Positions 51,572 through 59,591 of a stretch of DNA of 64,000 nt are shown here, piece after piece. Every line of letters begins with the position of its first letter. Position 1 is the first letter of the stretch. A program made the position numbers and the translations under genes. The stretch is from Streptomyces olivochromogenes. Lineage in GTDB: Bacteria > Actinomycetota > Actinomycetes > Streptomycetales > Streptomycetaceae. The notes beneath the pieces were generated by a model that was not told the DNA's origin, ran no database searches, and worked only from the letters and a program-made list of their open reading frames with translations. The DNA lies in contig NZ_JADDRL010000008.1 of the NCBI RefSeq assembly GCF_021538895.1, positions 1 to 64,000 on the forward strand, given 5' to 3'.

Positions 51572-53049
51572 TCCGGCCGCCCCGCCAAAGCGACCTGCGT
51601 CGGCTGCCCCGGCCCCGCACGCTGCGCGCCCGGCTCACCTTCGGCCTGGTGGTGCTGCTCGCGGTGAGCTGCGCGGCGGTGGGCCTGGCCGCGGTGGTCG
51701 AACTGAACGGCTCCCTGACCGGGCGGCTGGACGAGCAGCTCGCCCAGACCGGTACCCGGTTCCCGGAGAGCCTGGAACACCACGGCAGGCCGCCGGACGA
51801 CCATGACGGGGACGAGTACGGCGACACCCGCCGGACGGCCGCCGGCACCTTCGGCGCCCGCCTGCTGAACGGCACGGTCACCAGCAAGGGACTCGTCCGC
51901 GGCGGCGACCCCTCGGCGGATCTGAACGTCGACCTGACCACGGCCGACACCGGACGCCTGGCCCGGATGCCGGCCGACGGCCGCGCCCGCACCGTCCGCC
52001 TCTCCGCGCTGGGCGACTACCGGGTCACGGCCACCGCCGGGAGGGACGGCGATGTGCTGGTCGTCGGCCTGCCGCTGGAACCGGTGCAGGCCACGGTGCG
52101 CCGGCTGGAACTGGTCGCCGCGATCGTCTTCGGCCTGGCCCTGGTGGTGACCGGGGTGGCCGGGGCGCTGTGGGTGCGCTGGTCGCTGCGGCCGCTCAGC
52201 CGGGTCGCCGCCACCGCCGCCCGGGTCAGCGAGCTGCCGCTGGCCGACGGAGAGGTGGTCCTGCCGCCCCGCGCGCCCCAGTCCGACCCGCACGGCGAGG
52301 TCGGCCGGGTCGCCACCGCCTTCAACCGCATGCTGGGCCATGTCGAGGACGCGCTGACCAAGCGCCACGCCTCCGAGGAACGACTGCGCCGGTTCGCCGC
52401 CGACGCCAGCCACGAGCTGCGCACCCCGGTCGCCTCGGTCCGCGGTCACGCCGAACTGGCGCTCCTCCACCCGGGCCCGGTACCGCCCGAGATCACCCGC
52501 GCCCTGCACCGCATCGCGGCGGAGTCGGCCCGCATGGGCGAGATGGTCGACGACCTGCTGCTGCTCGCCCGCCTCGACGCCGGCCGCCCCCTGGAGCGCG
52601 GCCCGGTCGACCTCACCCGCCTGGTCCTGGACGCGGTCACCGACGCCCGGGCCGCCGGTCCCGACCACAGCTGGAGGCTCGACCTGCCCGAGGACCCGGT
52701 GACGGTCCCGGGCGACGCCCACCGGCTCCAGCAGGTGCTGGCCAACCTGATGGCCAACGCGCGTGTGCACACGCCGGTGGGCACCAAGGTGACGGTGACC
52801 TTGGAGACCGACGCCGACTCGGCGCTCCTCTCGGTCCACGACGACGGCCCCGGCGTCCCCGAGGACGTCCGGTCGGCTGTCTTCGAGCGCTTCACCAGGG
52901 CCGAACGCCGCCGCCACCCGAACGCCTCCGGCGGCGGAGCGGGCCTGGGCCTGTCGATCGTGGCGGCGGTGACGGGGGCGCACGCGGGGAGCGTCGGCCT
53001 GGAGAGCGGACCGGGCTCCACGACGTTCACGGTCCGCCTGCCGAGGTAA
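51568..53049 (+). CDS. Sensor histidine kinase
   Basis: A 493-residue membrane kinase. Two helices (about 25-47 and 185-210) flank an extracytoplasmic sensor region. A HAMP domain follows (RWSLRPLSRVAATAARVSEL). The phosphoacceptor His is in FAADASHELRTPVASVRGH. The ATPase domain has QQVLANLMANARVHTPVG (N-box), DDGPGVPEDV (G1) and GAGLGLSIVAAV (G2). GTG 51568 overlaps the regulator stop. The signal is unknown; the redox neighbours suggest a membrane redox or metal cue. Confidence 0.92.
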   Translation: MIRPPRQSDLRRLPRPRTLRARLTFGLVVLLAVSCAAVGLAAVVELNGSLTGRLDEQLAQTGTRFPESLEHHGRPPDDHDGDEYGDTRRTAAGTFGARLLNGTVTSKGLVRGGDPSADLNVDLTTADTGRLARMPADGRARTVRLSALGDYRVTATAGRDGDVLVVGLPLEPVQATVRRLELVAAIVFGLALVVTGVAGALWVRWSLRPLSRVAATAARVSELPLADGEVVLPPRAPQSDPHGEVGRVATAFNRMLGHVEDALTKRHASEERLRRFAADASHELRTPVASVRGHAELALLHPGPVPPEITRALHRIAAESARMGEMVDDLLLLARLDAGRPLERGPVDLTRLVLDAVTDARAAGPDHSWRLDLPEDPVTVPGDAHRLQQVLANLMANARVHTPVGTKVTVTLETDADSALLSVHDDGPGVPEDVRSAVFERFTRAERRRHPNASGGGAGLGLSIVAAVTGAHAGSVGLESGPGSTTFTVRLPR

Positions 53050-53070
53050 TAAAGACGGCCTACGAGGTCG

Positions 53071-53697
53071 CTAGGGCCGCCAGAGCGGATGCTCCCGTTT
53101 CGCCCACTCCCGGCTCACCGTGCCGGTGCGCAGGCCGCGGCGGGCCTCCGGGTCGCCCAGGGCCATGCCGATGTGGCCGGCCAGGACGATGCCGACGGTG
53201 AGGGCGAGCCAGTCGTGCACAAAGGTCGCCGAGGTGCGCCAGACCAGGGGTGTGAGGTGGGTGAACCACATCATCAGGCCCGTGCCGAGCATGACCACCG
53301 TGGCTCCGGCGATCCACGCGGCGTACACCTTCTGCCCGGCGTTGAACTTGCCGGCCGGACGGGACGAGGGCCGTTTGTCGCGGACCAGGGCCGCACGCAG
53401 CCAGACCCGGTCGTGCGGGCCGAAGCGGTTGAGGAAGCCCAGGTCGGTGCGGAAGGCGCGGGAGGCGAGGCCCAGGAGGACGGGTACGGGCAGGGCGAGG
53501 CCCGCGTACTCGTGGACGCGGACGACCAGGGCCCGGCGGCCGACCAGCACGGCGAGCTGCGGGACGTAGAGGAAGGCCGCGGTCAGCACGCACACGCCCA
53601 TCAGTGCGGCCGTCGTGCGGTGCACCCACCGCTGGGCGGGGTGGAAACGGCGCAGGCGGGAGTCCGGCGGGGCCGGGGTGTCAGCTCGTAGGCGCAT
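53071..53697 (-). CDS. Cytochrome b/b6-type membrane subunit
   Basis: A 208-residue protein with four membrane helices. RFHPAQRWVHRTTAALMGVCV, VVRVHEYAGLALPVPVLLG, WIAGATVVMLGTGLMMWF and TFVHDWLALTVGIVLAGHIGMAL carry the histidines expected for b-haem ligands. ATG 53697 overlaps the molybdopterin-enzyme stop by 17 bases, so the pair is cotranslated. It probably feeds electrons to, or takes them from, that enzyme. Confidence 0.85.
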   Translation of the reverse strand: MRLRADTPAPPDSRLRRFHPAQRWVHRTTAALMGVCVLTAAFLYVPQLAVLVGRRALVVRVHEYAGLALPVPVLLGLASRAFRTDLGFLNRFGPHDRVWLRAALVRDKRPSSRPAGKFNAGQKVYAAWIAGATVVMLGTGLMMWFTHLTPLVWRTSATFVHDWLALTVGIVLAGHIGMALGDPEARRGLRTGTVSREWAKREHPLWRP

Positions 53698-54439
53698 CGG
53701 TCCGTCCGTTCGAGCGGCCGACCCACGCGTCGACGTCGTAGCCGAGTTTCTCCCAGTAGCCGGGCAGGACGTGGTCGGTGACGGTGATGCCGGAGAGCCA
53801 CTTTGCGGACTTGTAGAAGTACATGGGAGCGACATAGAGGCGGACCGGCCCGCCGTGGTCGTGGCCGATGTCCTTGTCCTGCATGCGCAGGGCGACCAGC
53901 ACGTCGGCGCGGCGGGCCTGGTCGAGGGTGAGGCTCTCGGAGTACGTGCCGTCGAAGCAGGTGAACCGGACGGCCTTGCCGGTACCGCGTACGCCGGCCG
54001 CGTCCAGCAGGTGCGAGAGCCGTACGCCCTCGAAGGGGGTGCCGGGCACCCGCCAGCCGGTGACGCACTGGACGTCCTTGACCAGCCGGGTCTGCGGCAG
54101 GGCGCGCAGGTCGGCGAGGGTGAAGCTGCGCGGCCGGTCCACGAGTCCGTCGACGGTGAGCCGGTAGTCGGCGGCGCTCTTGTGCGGCACGGACGCGGCG
54201 ACCGAGTAGTAGCGGAAGCCGCCGCCGTTCGGGAGCAGGCCCGTCAGGCCCGTGGGGTCCTTGCCGGACACGCTGCCGAGGAAGGATTCGAGGCCGCGTT
54301 GCAGGGTGGGGGCGGCGGCCACGCCGAGGGCGCCGAGGCCAATGGTGCCGAGGAGGACACGGCGGCCTATCGGGCGTCCCTCCGCGGGCGCCGGACGCTC
54401 CTTCGGCGTCCGCCGCTCCTCGGATGGTTCGGGGTTCAC
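53681..54439 (-). CDS. Molybdopterin-dependent oxidoreductase (SUOX/MsrP fold)
   Basis: A 252-residue protein. PIGRRVLLGTIGLGALG at about 23-40 looks like a twin-arginine signal, so it should be exported folded. KDVQCVTGWRVPG holds the molybdenum-binding Cys. GHDHGGPVRLYVAPMYFYKSAKWLSGI is the usual cofactor region of the sulfite-oxidase fold. The combination with a cytochrome b subunit resembles MsrP/MsrQ (YedY/YedZ) but the partner is a different cytochrome. Substrate unknown. Confidence 0.88.
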   Translation of the reverse strand: MNPEPSEERRTPKERPAPAEGRPIGRRVLLGTIGLGALGVAAAPTLQRGLESFLGSVSGKDPTGLTGLLPNGGGFRYYSVAASVPHKSAADYRLTVDGLVDRPRSFTLADLRALPQTRLVKDVQCVTGWRVPGTPFEGVRLSHLLDAAGVRGTGKAVRFTCFDGTYSESLTLDQARRADVLVALRMQDKDIGHDHGGPVRLYVAPMYFYKSAKWLSGITVTDHVLPGYWEKLGYDVDAWVGRSNGRTDAPTS

Positions 54440-54523
54440 GTACTCATTCGAACACCGTCGAGGACCCGGGGCCAGGGAATGCGGCCGGCGGTCAGAGTTC
54501 CGTAATGACTTCTTACCCCTGTC

Positions 54524-55507
54524 TCAGAAAGCCCGGTCCCGGGCGTCGTGGAAGGCGGCGCGCGGGTCGCGGTCCGGGTAACCCCACGGCTGCGGGGTGA
54601 CGTACCGGCCGATGCGGCGGAACAGGGCGGCGGCCTCAGCGCGCCGGTTCGCGCAGGACGTGGCGTGCGCCAGGAAATTCAGGTCGACGTGGCGGCGCGG
54701 GTGATCGTCGTGCTCCCACTCCAGCCACCACTGGAACGCGGACCTCAGCACGCTGCGGGCGCGGCGCCCCGACCAGTGCCCGGCGGCGGGGTCGGCGGGC
54801 GCCAGGCCCATGGCGGCCAGCACGCGGTGCCGCTCGGTGTGCGCGACCACGGGCAGCACGGCGAGCGGGGAGTCGGCGGGGGCCCGGTCCGCGGCCCGGT
54901 CGGCGAAGTCGTACACCGCGTGCCGCGCCCGAGGGTCGTGGCCGGGGTCGAGCTCGGCGAGGCGGGCGACCATCAGGTGGTGGGCGTGGTGGTGGTCGGG
55001 GTGCCGGTCGCGGAGCTCGGCGAAGATCCGGTGCAGCTCGTCCTCGGTGCCCAGGGTCCGCTCCAGCAGGAGCAGGCCGAGCCACGGGGTCGGGTCGGCG
55101 GGCGCGAGGCAGGCCGCCACGGCGCAGGCCTCGCGGGCCCGGGCGGGTTCCTCCTTGCCGCGCAGGGCACGCGTGACCAGGGCCAGGGCGAGCAGCGCGG
55201 CGGCGTCGGCGGAGCAGGGCTCGGCGAGCAGCCAGTCATGGGCCCAGGCGGCGGCGTAGGGCTCGTCGGCGAGGGCCGTGATCCGGTGTCCGCGGCGGTC
55301 CCAGTCGTCGCCGGTGCGCAGCAGCAGGGCGCGGGCGGCCTGCCGACGGCCCTGGGTCAACGCGGCACGCGCGATGATCAGTTCGGCGTCGTCGAGGGCC
55401 GCGTCGAAGGCCTGGGCCGTACGCTCGCGGCCGGCGTCGAGCAGAGGCGGGAGTGGGGGCACCGCGGGACTTCCTGGTTGTCGGGCTGCCATCGACCGAT
55501 CACGCAC
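54524..55507 (-). CDS. Helical protein of unknown function
   Basis: A 327-residue Ala/Arg/His-rich protein. Repeated helix pairs such as AELIIARAALTQGRRQAARALLL (split by variation) and ADAAALLALALVTRAL suggest a TPR-like solenoid. There are HHHAHH and WWLEWEHDDHPRRH segments. GTG 55507 is preferred because GAGG lies 8 bases upstream; ATG 55492 is an alternative. I do not recognise a family. It stands alone between a molybdo-enzyme gene and a divergent transporter gene. Confidence 0.7.
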   Translation of the reverse strand: MRDRSMAARQPGSPAVPPLPPLLDAGRERTAQAFDAALDDAELIIARAALTQGRRQAARALLLRTGDDWDRRGHRITALADEPYAAAWAHDWLLAEPCSADAAALLALALVTRALRGKEEPARAREACAVAACLAPADPTPWLGLLLLERTLGTEDELHRIFAELRDRHPDHHHAHHLMVARLAELDPGHDPRARHAVYDFADRAADRAPADSPLAVLPVVAHTERHRVLAAMGLAPADPAAGHWSGRRARSVLRSAFQWWLEWEHDDHPRRHVDLNFLAHATSCANRRAEAAALFRRIGRYVTPQPWGYPDRDPRAAFHDARDRAF

Positions 55508-55852
55508 AGCAAACCCTCAGCCAACACTTTGCGTCAAGCCGAACCCGGCTATTACTAGCTTCAACTACCGTTTCTCAAGAGGAACTTGAGGCGTCCGCGA
55601 CCGCCCGCGCAGGCCGTCGGGAGCGCGTTGCGATTCACTCTTGTGGCGTACGCCATGGCGTCGGCCGCTTTGTCCACGGACCATGGCTGTACGGTCCCGC
55701 CGCCGCTTCGGATCGCCTGATCGACCGCCCGGCGCCGTGACCGAGTCAACCGCCCGTTTTCCGGGTACTCCCAGGGGCACGGCCGCCCCGGGAGCGCTAC
55801 AGTCGGCGCACTACGCACTCCGTGGCCCGGCCGAATGATCGAGGTACGCAGC
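55508..55852. other. 345-base intergenic region between divergent genes
   Basis: No convincing gene. It holds a perfect 12-bp palindrome TGGCGTACGCCA (55644-55655) and a CTTGAG/CTCAAG pair near 55575-55592. Either could be regulatory for the flanking divergent genes. Confidence 0.35.
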
Positions 55853-56746
55853 GTGTCGGTTCTGGTTCTGATTCTCGCGGTGAGCGCGGCCTGCTGTCTG
55901 GGCTTCGGATTCGTGCTCCAGCAGAACGCCGCCCAGAAGGCACCGCTCAGCGACTTCCTCTCCCCCCGCCTCCTGCTCGACCTGATGAAGGTGCCGCGCT
56001 GGCTGGGCGGCATCGGGCTGATGGTGGCCGGCATGGTCCTCGGCGCGGTCGCGCTGGGCAAGGGTGAGATCTCCCTGGTGGAGCCGCTGCTGGCGACGAA
56101 CCTCCTGTTCGCCTTCGCCCTCTCCCGGCACCAGACCAAGCACAAGCTGAGCCACCAGGGCGCGACGGGCCTCGCGCTGCTCGCGGGCGGCGTGACGATG
56201 TTCATCGTCGCGGGGCAGCCGCACAGCGGCACCGCCGTCGACAGCCCGTTCCGCCACTGGCTGATCATCGGCATCATGGTGGGCACGGCGCTGATCCTGA
56301 CCACCTACGCCAAGCGCTCCCGGCTGACCTGGGCCCCGGTGCTGCTGGCCCTGGCCGCCGGTCTGCTCTACGGCGTACAGGACGCGCTGACCCGGGTGAG
56401 CGGACAGCGCTTCTCCGGGGGCGGCCTCGCCGAGGTCCTCACCAGCTGGCAGCCGTACGGCGTGCTCGTGATCGGTGTCACCGGGCTGATCCTGGTGCAG
56501 AGCGCCTTCGAGACCGCGCCGCTGCGCATGTCGCTGCCCGCGCTCACCGCCGCCCAGCCGCTCGCCGGGATCCTGTGCGGCGTCGGCTTCCTCGGCGACC
56601 GGCTGCGCACCGACACCGGAGCGCTGGCCTGGGAGGCCGCGGGCCTCGCCGCGGTCGTCACGGGCATCGTCCTGCTCGGCCTGCATCCGGCCATGCCGCG
56701 CGGCACGACGGAGCAGGCGCCCACCCGGGACCTCCAGCCGCACTGA
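55853..56746 (+). CDS. DMT-superfamily (EamA/NIPA-like) transporter
   Basis: A 297-residue protein with about nine or ten hydrophobic helices. Features are SAACCLGFGFVLQQNAAQKAP at the start, GKGEISLVEPLLATNLLFAFAL and PLRMSLPALTAAQPLAGILCG near the C-terminus, in line with an internal duplication of the drug/metabolite transporter fold. GTG 55853 has GAGG 10 bases upstream; ATG 55835 is a possible earlier start. Substrate unknown. Confidence 0.83.
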   Translation: MSVLVLILAVSAACCLGFGFVLQQNAAQKAPLSDFLSPRLLLDLMKVPRWLGGIGLMVAGMVLGAVALGKGEISLVEPLLATNLLFAFALSRHQTKHKLSHQGATGLALLAGGVTMFIVAGQPHSGTAVDSPFRHWLIIGIMVGTALILTTYAKRSRLTWAPVLLALAAGLLYGVQDALTRVSGQRFSGGGLAEVLTSWQPYGVLVIGVTGLILVQSAFETAPLRMSLPALTAAQPLAGILCGVGFLGDRLRTDTGALAWEAAGLAAVVTGIVLLGLHPAMPRGTTEQAPTRDLQPH

Positions 56747-56777
56747 CCGTGCCGCCGGGCCCTGCTTGGATGGACGC

Positions 56778-57308
56778 ATGAGCGCTGCTGACGAGATCCT
56801 CGACATCGTCGACGAGAACGACCAGGTCATCGGGCAGTCCCCGCGCGGCGAGGCCTACGCCCGCGGTCTGCGCCACCGCTGCGTCTTCATCCAGGCCCGC
56901 GACGCGGCCGACCGTCTCTTCGTCCACCGCCGCACCCCGACCAAGCTGGTCTTTCCCTCGCTGTACGACATGTTCGTCGGCGGAGTCGTCGGCGCCGGCG
57001 AGTCCTACGACGAGGCGGCCCTGCGCGAGGCCGAGGAGGAGCTGGGGGTGACCGGGCTGCCCCGCCCGTCCTTCCTGTTCAAGTTCCTGTACGACAGCGG
57101 CGCCGCCGCCGGGAGCTGGTGGTCGGCGGTGTACGAGGTCCGCTGTGACCTGCCGGTGCGCCCGCAGGCGGAGGAGGTCGCCTGGCACGACTTCCTGCCC
57201 GACGACGAGGTGGAGCGGCGGCTCGGGGAGTGGGAGTGGGTGCCGGACGGGCTGGCGGCGTACGAGCGGCTGAAAGCCCACCGGGCGGCCGGGCAGCGGG
57301 CTCGATAG
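56778..57308 (+). CDS. Nudix hydrolase
   Basis: A 176-residue pyrophosphohydrolase-like protein. The Nudix box is GVVGAGESYDEAALREAEEELGV (Gly, then Glu, Arg-Glu and Glu-Glu in the right spacing). DENDQVIGQSPRGEAYARGLRHRC resembles IPP-isomerase-like Nudix enzymes (Idi/YfcD type). The start at 56778 has no strong ribosome-binding site. The next gene begins 10 bases after the stop. Confidence 0.88.
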   Translation: MSAADEILDIVDENDQVIGQSPRGEAYARGLRHRCVFIQARDAADRLFVHRRTPTKLVFPSLYDMFVGGVVGAGESYDEAALREAEEELGVTGLPRPSFLFKFLYDSGAAAGSWWSAVYEVRCDLPVRPQAEEVAWHDFLPDDEVERRLGEWEWVPDGLAAYERLKAHRAAGQRAR

Positions 57309-57318
57309 GGTCCTGCGC

Positions 57319-57711
57319 GTGATCGAATTCGTTCGCAACGTCCGGCTGTGGTTCGCCCCCGATCTGGTCCGGGAGGAGGGCGACACCCCCGACTACCGGT
57401 TCTCGCTGGCCAACGAGCGGACCTTTCTGGCCTGGCTGCGGACCGCGCTCGCGCTGATCGGCGGCGGCTTCGCGGTGGACCAGTTCCTGCCGGACCTGCG
57501 CTGGGCCTGGCGGGTCGGGCTGGCGCTCGCCCTGCTCGGGGCGGGCGTGCTGTGCTCGCTGCGCGCGGTCAACCACTGGGTGCGCTGCGAGCGGGCCATG
57601 CGCAAGGGCGAGGACCTGCCGGTGTCGCGGTTCCCGGCGCTGCTGAGTCTCGTGGTGGCGGTGGTGGCCGTCGCGATGGTCGTCGTCGTCCTCGTCGGGT
57701 GGGAGGGGTGA
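57319..57711 (+). CDS. DUF202 family membrane protein (YidH-like)
   Basis: A 130-residue protein. After a charged start it has SLANERTFLAWLRTALALIGGGFAVDQF, the usual DUF202 signature, and three hydrophobic segments (about 40-55, 62-80 and 107-126). GTG 57319. Its stop overlaps the GTG of a second DUF202 gene (GTGA). Function unknown. Confidence 0.85.
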   Translation: MIEFVRNVRLWFAPDLVREEGDTPDYRFSLANERTFLAWLRTALALIGGGFAVDQFLPDLRWAWRVGLALALLGAGVLCSLRAVNHWVRCERAMRKGEDLPVSRFPALLSLVVAVVAVAMVVVVLVGWEG

Positions 57712-58019
57712 CCGCCCCGCGGGACCCGGGCCTGCAGCCGGAGCGGACCCGGCTCGCGTGGCGGCGTACGACGCTGTCCTACGCGGTCGCCGCCGTGCTC
57801 GCCGTACGGAACGTCCTGCACGGCGGGGTGTCGGCCACCTCGGTCGTCGTGGTCGCCCTGTGCTGCTCCCTGTGGCTGGGCTTCCTGTGGGTCGCCCACC
57901 ACCGCATCCGCGCCCTCGCCACGAGCGCCCGCCCCACGGCCCTCGCACCCCGGCACACCACGGCGGCCGTCCTGTGCGTGGTGGCGACGGCGGTGTGCGC
58001 GGCGGCGCTGGTCGTCTAG
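57708..58019 (+). CDS. Second DUF202 family membrane protein
   Basis: A 103-residue protein with DPGLQPERTRLAWRRTTLSYAVAAVLA, a shorter DUF202 version, and three hydrophobic helices. GTG 57708 overlaps the previous stop, so the two subunits are cotranslated and may form a heteromer. Confidence 0.82.
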   Translation: MTAPRDPGLQPERTRLAWRRTTLSYAVAAVLAVRNVLHGGVSATSVVVVALCCSLWLGFLWVAHHRIRALATSARPTALAPRHTTAAVLCVVATAVCAAALVV

Positions 58020-58057
58020 TCCGAGGCTTCCCGGGCCTCCGATCACGAGGTCGGGTC

Positions 58058-59017
58058 TCAGTCCGAGGCTTCCTCCTCCGGCTCCGTCTCCCAGTCCACC
58101 GTGACCACGATCTTGCCCCGGGTGCGGCCCTCCTGGTTCAGCCGCTGCGCGTCCGCCGTCCGCTCCAGGGGAAAGGTTTCGGACACGTGCACGCTCACCA
58201 CGCCCTGTTCCGCCAGCTCGGACAGCCGGCGCAGGTCCTCGACGTCGGGGCGGACGAAGCAGTAGCGGCCGCCGTAGCTCACCACGTCGGGGTCCGCGAT
58301 CGACGCCAGCCGGCCCTCGGGGGCGAGCAGGTTCGCCGAGGTCTTCATGGTGTCGCCGCCGATGGTGTCGAAGGCCGCGTCCACGCCCTCGGGGGCCAGC
58401 CCCCGCACCCGTTCGGCCAGGCCCCCGCCGTAGGTGACCGGATCGGCGCCGAGGGAGCGGACGAAGTCGTGGTTGTGCTCGCCGGCCGTCCCGATGACCC
58501 GGGCGCCCACGTGGTGGGCGAGCTGCACGGCGATCGAGCCGACGCCGCCCGCGGCCGCGTGCACCAGGACGGTCTCGCCGCGCTTGACCTCCAGGACCTT
58601 CATGAGCACCTGGTAGGCGGTGAGCCCGGCCAGCGGCAGCCCGGCGGCCTCTTCGTAGGAGAGGTTGCGGGGCTTGCGGGCGAGGGTGCGCACCGGGGCG
58701 GCGACGTACTCGGCGAAGGTGCCCCGGGAGAGGAAGTCCTCGCGGACGTAGCCGATGACCTCGTCGCCGACGGAGAACTCCGTGACGGCCGCCCCGGGCT
58801 GCACCACGACCCCGGACACGTCCCAGCCCGGGATCACCGGGAAGACCGCGTCGAGCACGCCGTCCAGATAACCCTCGCGGCACTTCCAGTCGACCGGGTT
58901 CACGGCCGCCGCGCACACCTTCACCAGCACCTGGTCGGGGCCGACCTTCGGGTCGCGCACCTCCCCGTACTCCAGCACCTCGGGTCCGCCGTACCGGCTG
59001 TAGCTGATGCCCTTCAT
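58058..59017 (-). CDS. NADP-dependent quinone-oxidoreductase-like enzyme (MDR family)
   Basis: A 319-residue zinc-free medium-chain reductase. The catalytic fold starts MKGISYSRYGGPEVLEYGEV and includes VNPVDWKCREG and GWDVSGVVV. The NADPH motif is VLVHAAAGGVGSIAVQLAHHVG. KIVVTVDWE is at the C-terminus. ATG 59017. It faces the DUF202 pair and is divergent from the His-rich gene. Substrate unknown, possibly a reactive enone or quinone. Confidence 0.9.
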   Translation of the reverse strand: MKGISYSRYGGPEVLEYGEVRDPKVGPDQVLVKVCAAAVNPVDWKCREGYLDGVLDAVFPVIPGWDVSGVVVQPGAAVTEFSVGDEVIGYVREDFLSRGTFAEYVAAPVRTLARKPRNLSYEEAAGLPLAGLTAYQVLMKVLEVKRGETVLVHAAAGGVGSIAVQLAHHVGARVIGTAGEHNHDFVRSLGADPVTYGGGLAERVRGLAPEGVDAAFDTIGGDTMKTSANLLAPEGRLASIADPDVVSYGGRYCFVRPDVEDLRRLSELAEQGVVSVHVSETFPLERTADAQRLNQEGRTRGKIVVTVDWETEPEEEASD

Positions 59018-59140
59018 GCCACCGACACTCCGGGCTGTCCGGACGCCACGCAACCGGGATGCCCCGATATGCGCCGTTCGCGTGGCAGCCTGTGGCTCGG
59101 CACCTCCTCCATCTCCCACCCACACCCGAAGGCGAACGCC

Positions 59141-59440
59141 ATGACCCTCCTCCACCAGGAACACACCGCCCACGGCACGCACGTCCACGGACCGGGCTGC
59201 GGCCACACCGCGGTGCCGCACGGCGACCACATGGACTACGCGCACGACGGGCATCTGCACCGGGAGCACGACACGCACTGGGACGAGTGCGAGCCCGAGG
59301 GGCACGTCACGCACGAGGGCCACGACCACCAGCACGGCGCGGGCTGCGGGCACGCGCGCGTGCGGCACGGCGACCACGTCGACTACGTGCACGACGGGCA
59401 CCGGCACGCCGAGCACGACGGTCACTGGGACGACCACTGA
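59141..59440 (+). CDS. His-rich duplicated metal-binding protein
   Basis: A 99-residue protein, about one quarter histidine. Two copies of the pattern GCGH-x2-V-x-HGDH-x-DY-x-HDGH-x-H-x-EHD-x-HWD occur at about 19-50 and 65-97, split by EGHVTHEGHDHQH. The cysteine and histidine density suggests binding of zinc, nickel or copper. AAGGCG lies upstream of ATG 59141. No signal peptide. I know similar proteins only as metal-binding or 'zinc transporter'-labelled hypotheticals; it may be a store or chaperone. Confidence 0.75.
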   Translation: MTLLHQEHTAHGTHVHGPGCGHTAVPHGDHMDYAHDGHLHREHDTHWDECEPEGHVTHEGHDHQHGAGCGHARVRHGDHVDYVHDGHRHAEHDGHWDDH

Positions 59441-59533
59441 CCAAAACGCGCCACCGACGGCTCCTCGCACACCGGGCGGGGAGCCGTCCGCCTATCGTGG
59501 CACCGATCACGTTTGCCTTCCCCACTGGACGGC

Positions 59534-59551
59534 ATACCGACCGGTCGGCAT
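59534..59551. promoter_or_regulatory. Palindromic TetR-type operator upstream of the acyl-CoA genes
   Basis: CCGACCGGTCGG (59537-59548) is a perfect 12-bp palindrome, extended to 18 bp with one mismatched pair. It lies about 45 bases before the phosphotransferase ATG. The TetR regulator at 61886-62488 is the obvious candidate to bind it. Confidence 0.6.
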
Positions 59552-59591
59552 CATGAGTCGCATCCTGTTCACGCATTCGTAGGAGCGATGT

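Noticed and set aside
55565..55780. Small leftward 71-codon frame in the intergenic region
   Set aside because: No ribosome-binding site, no conserved motif, and biased composition; not enough to call a gene.
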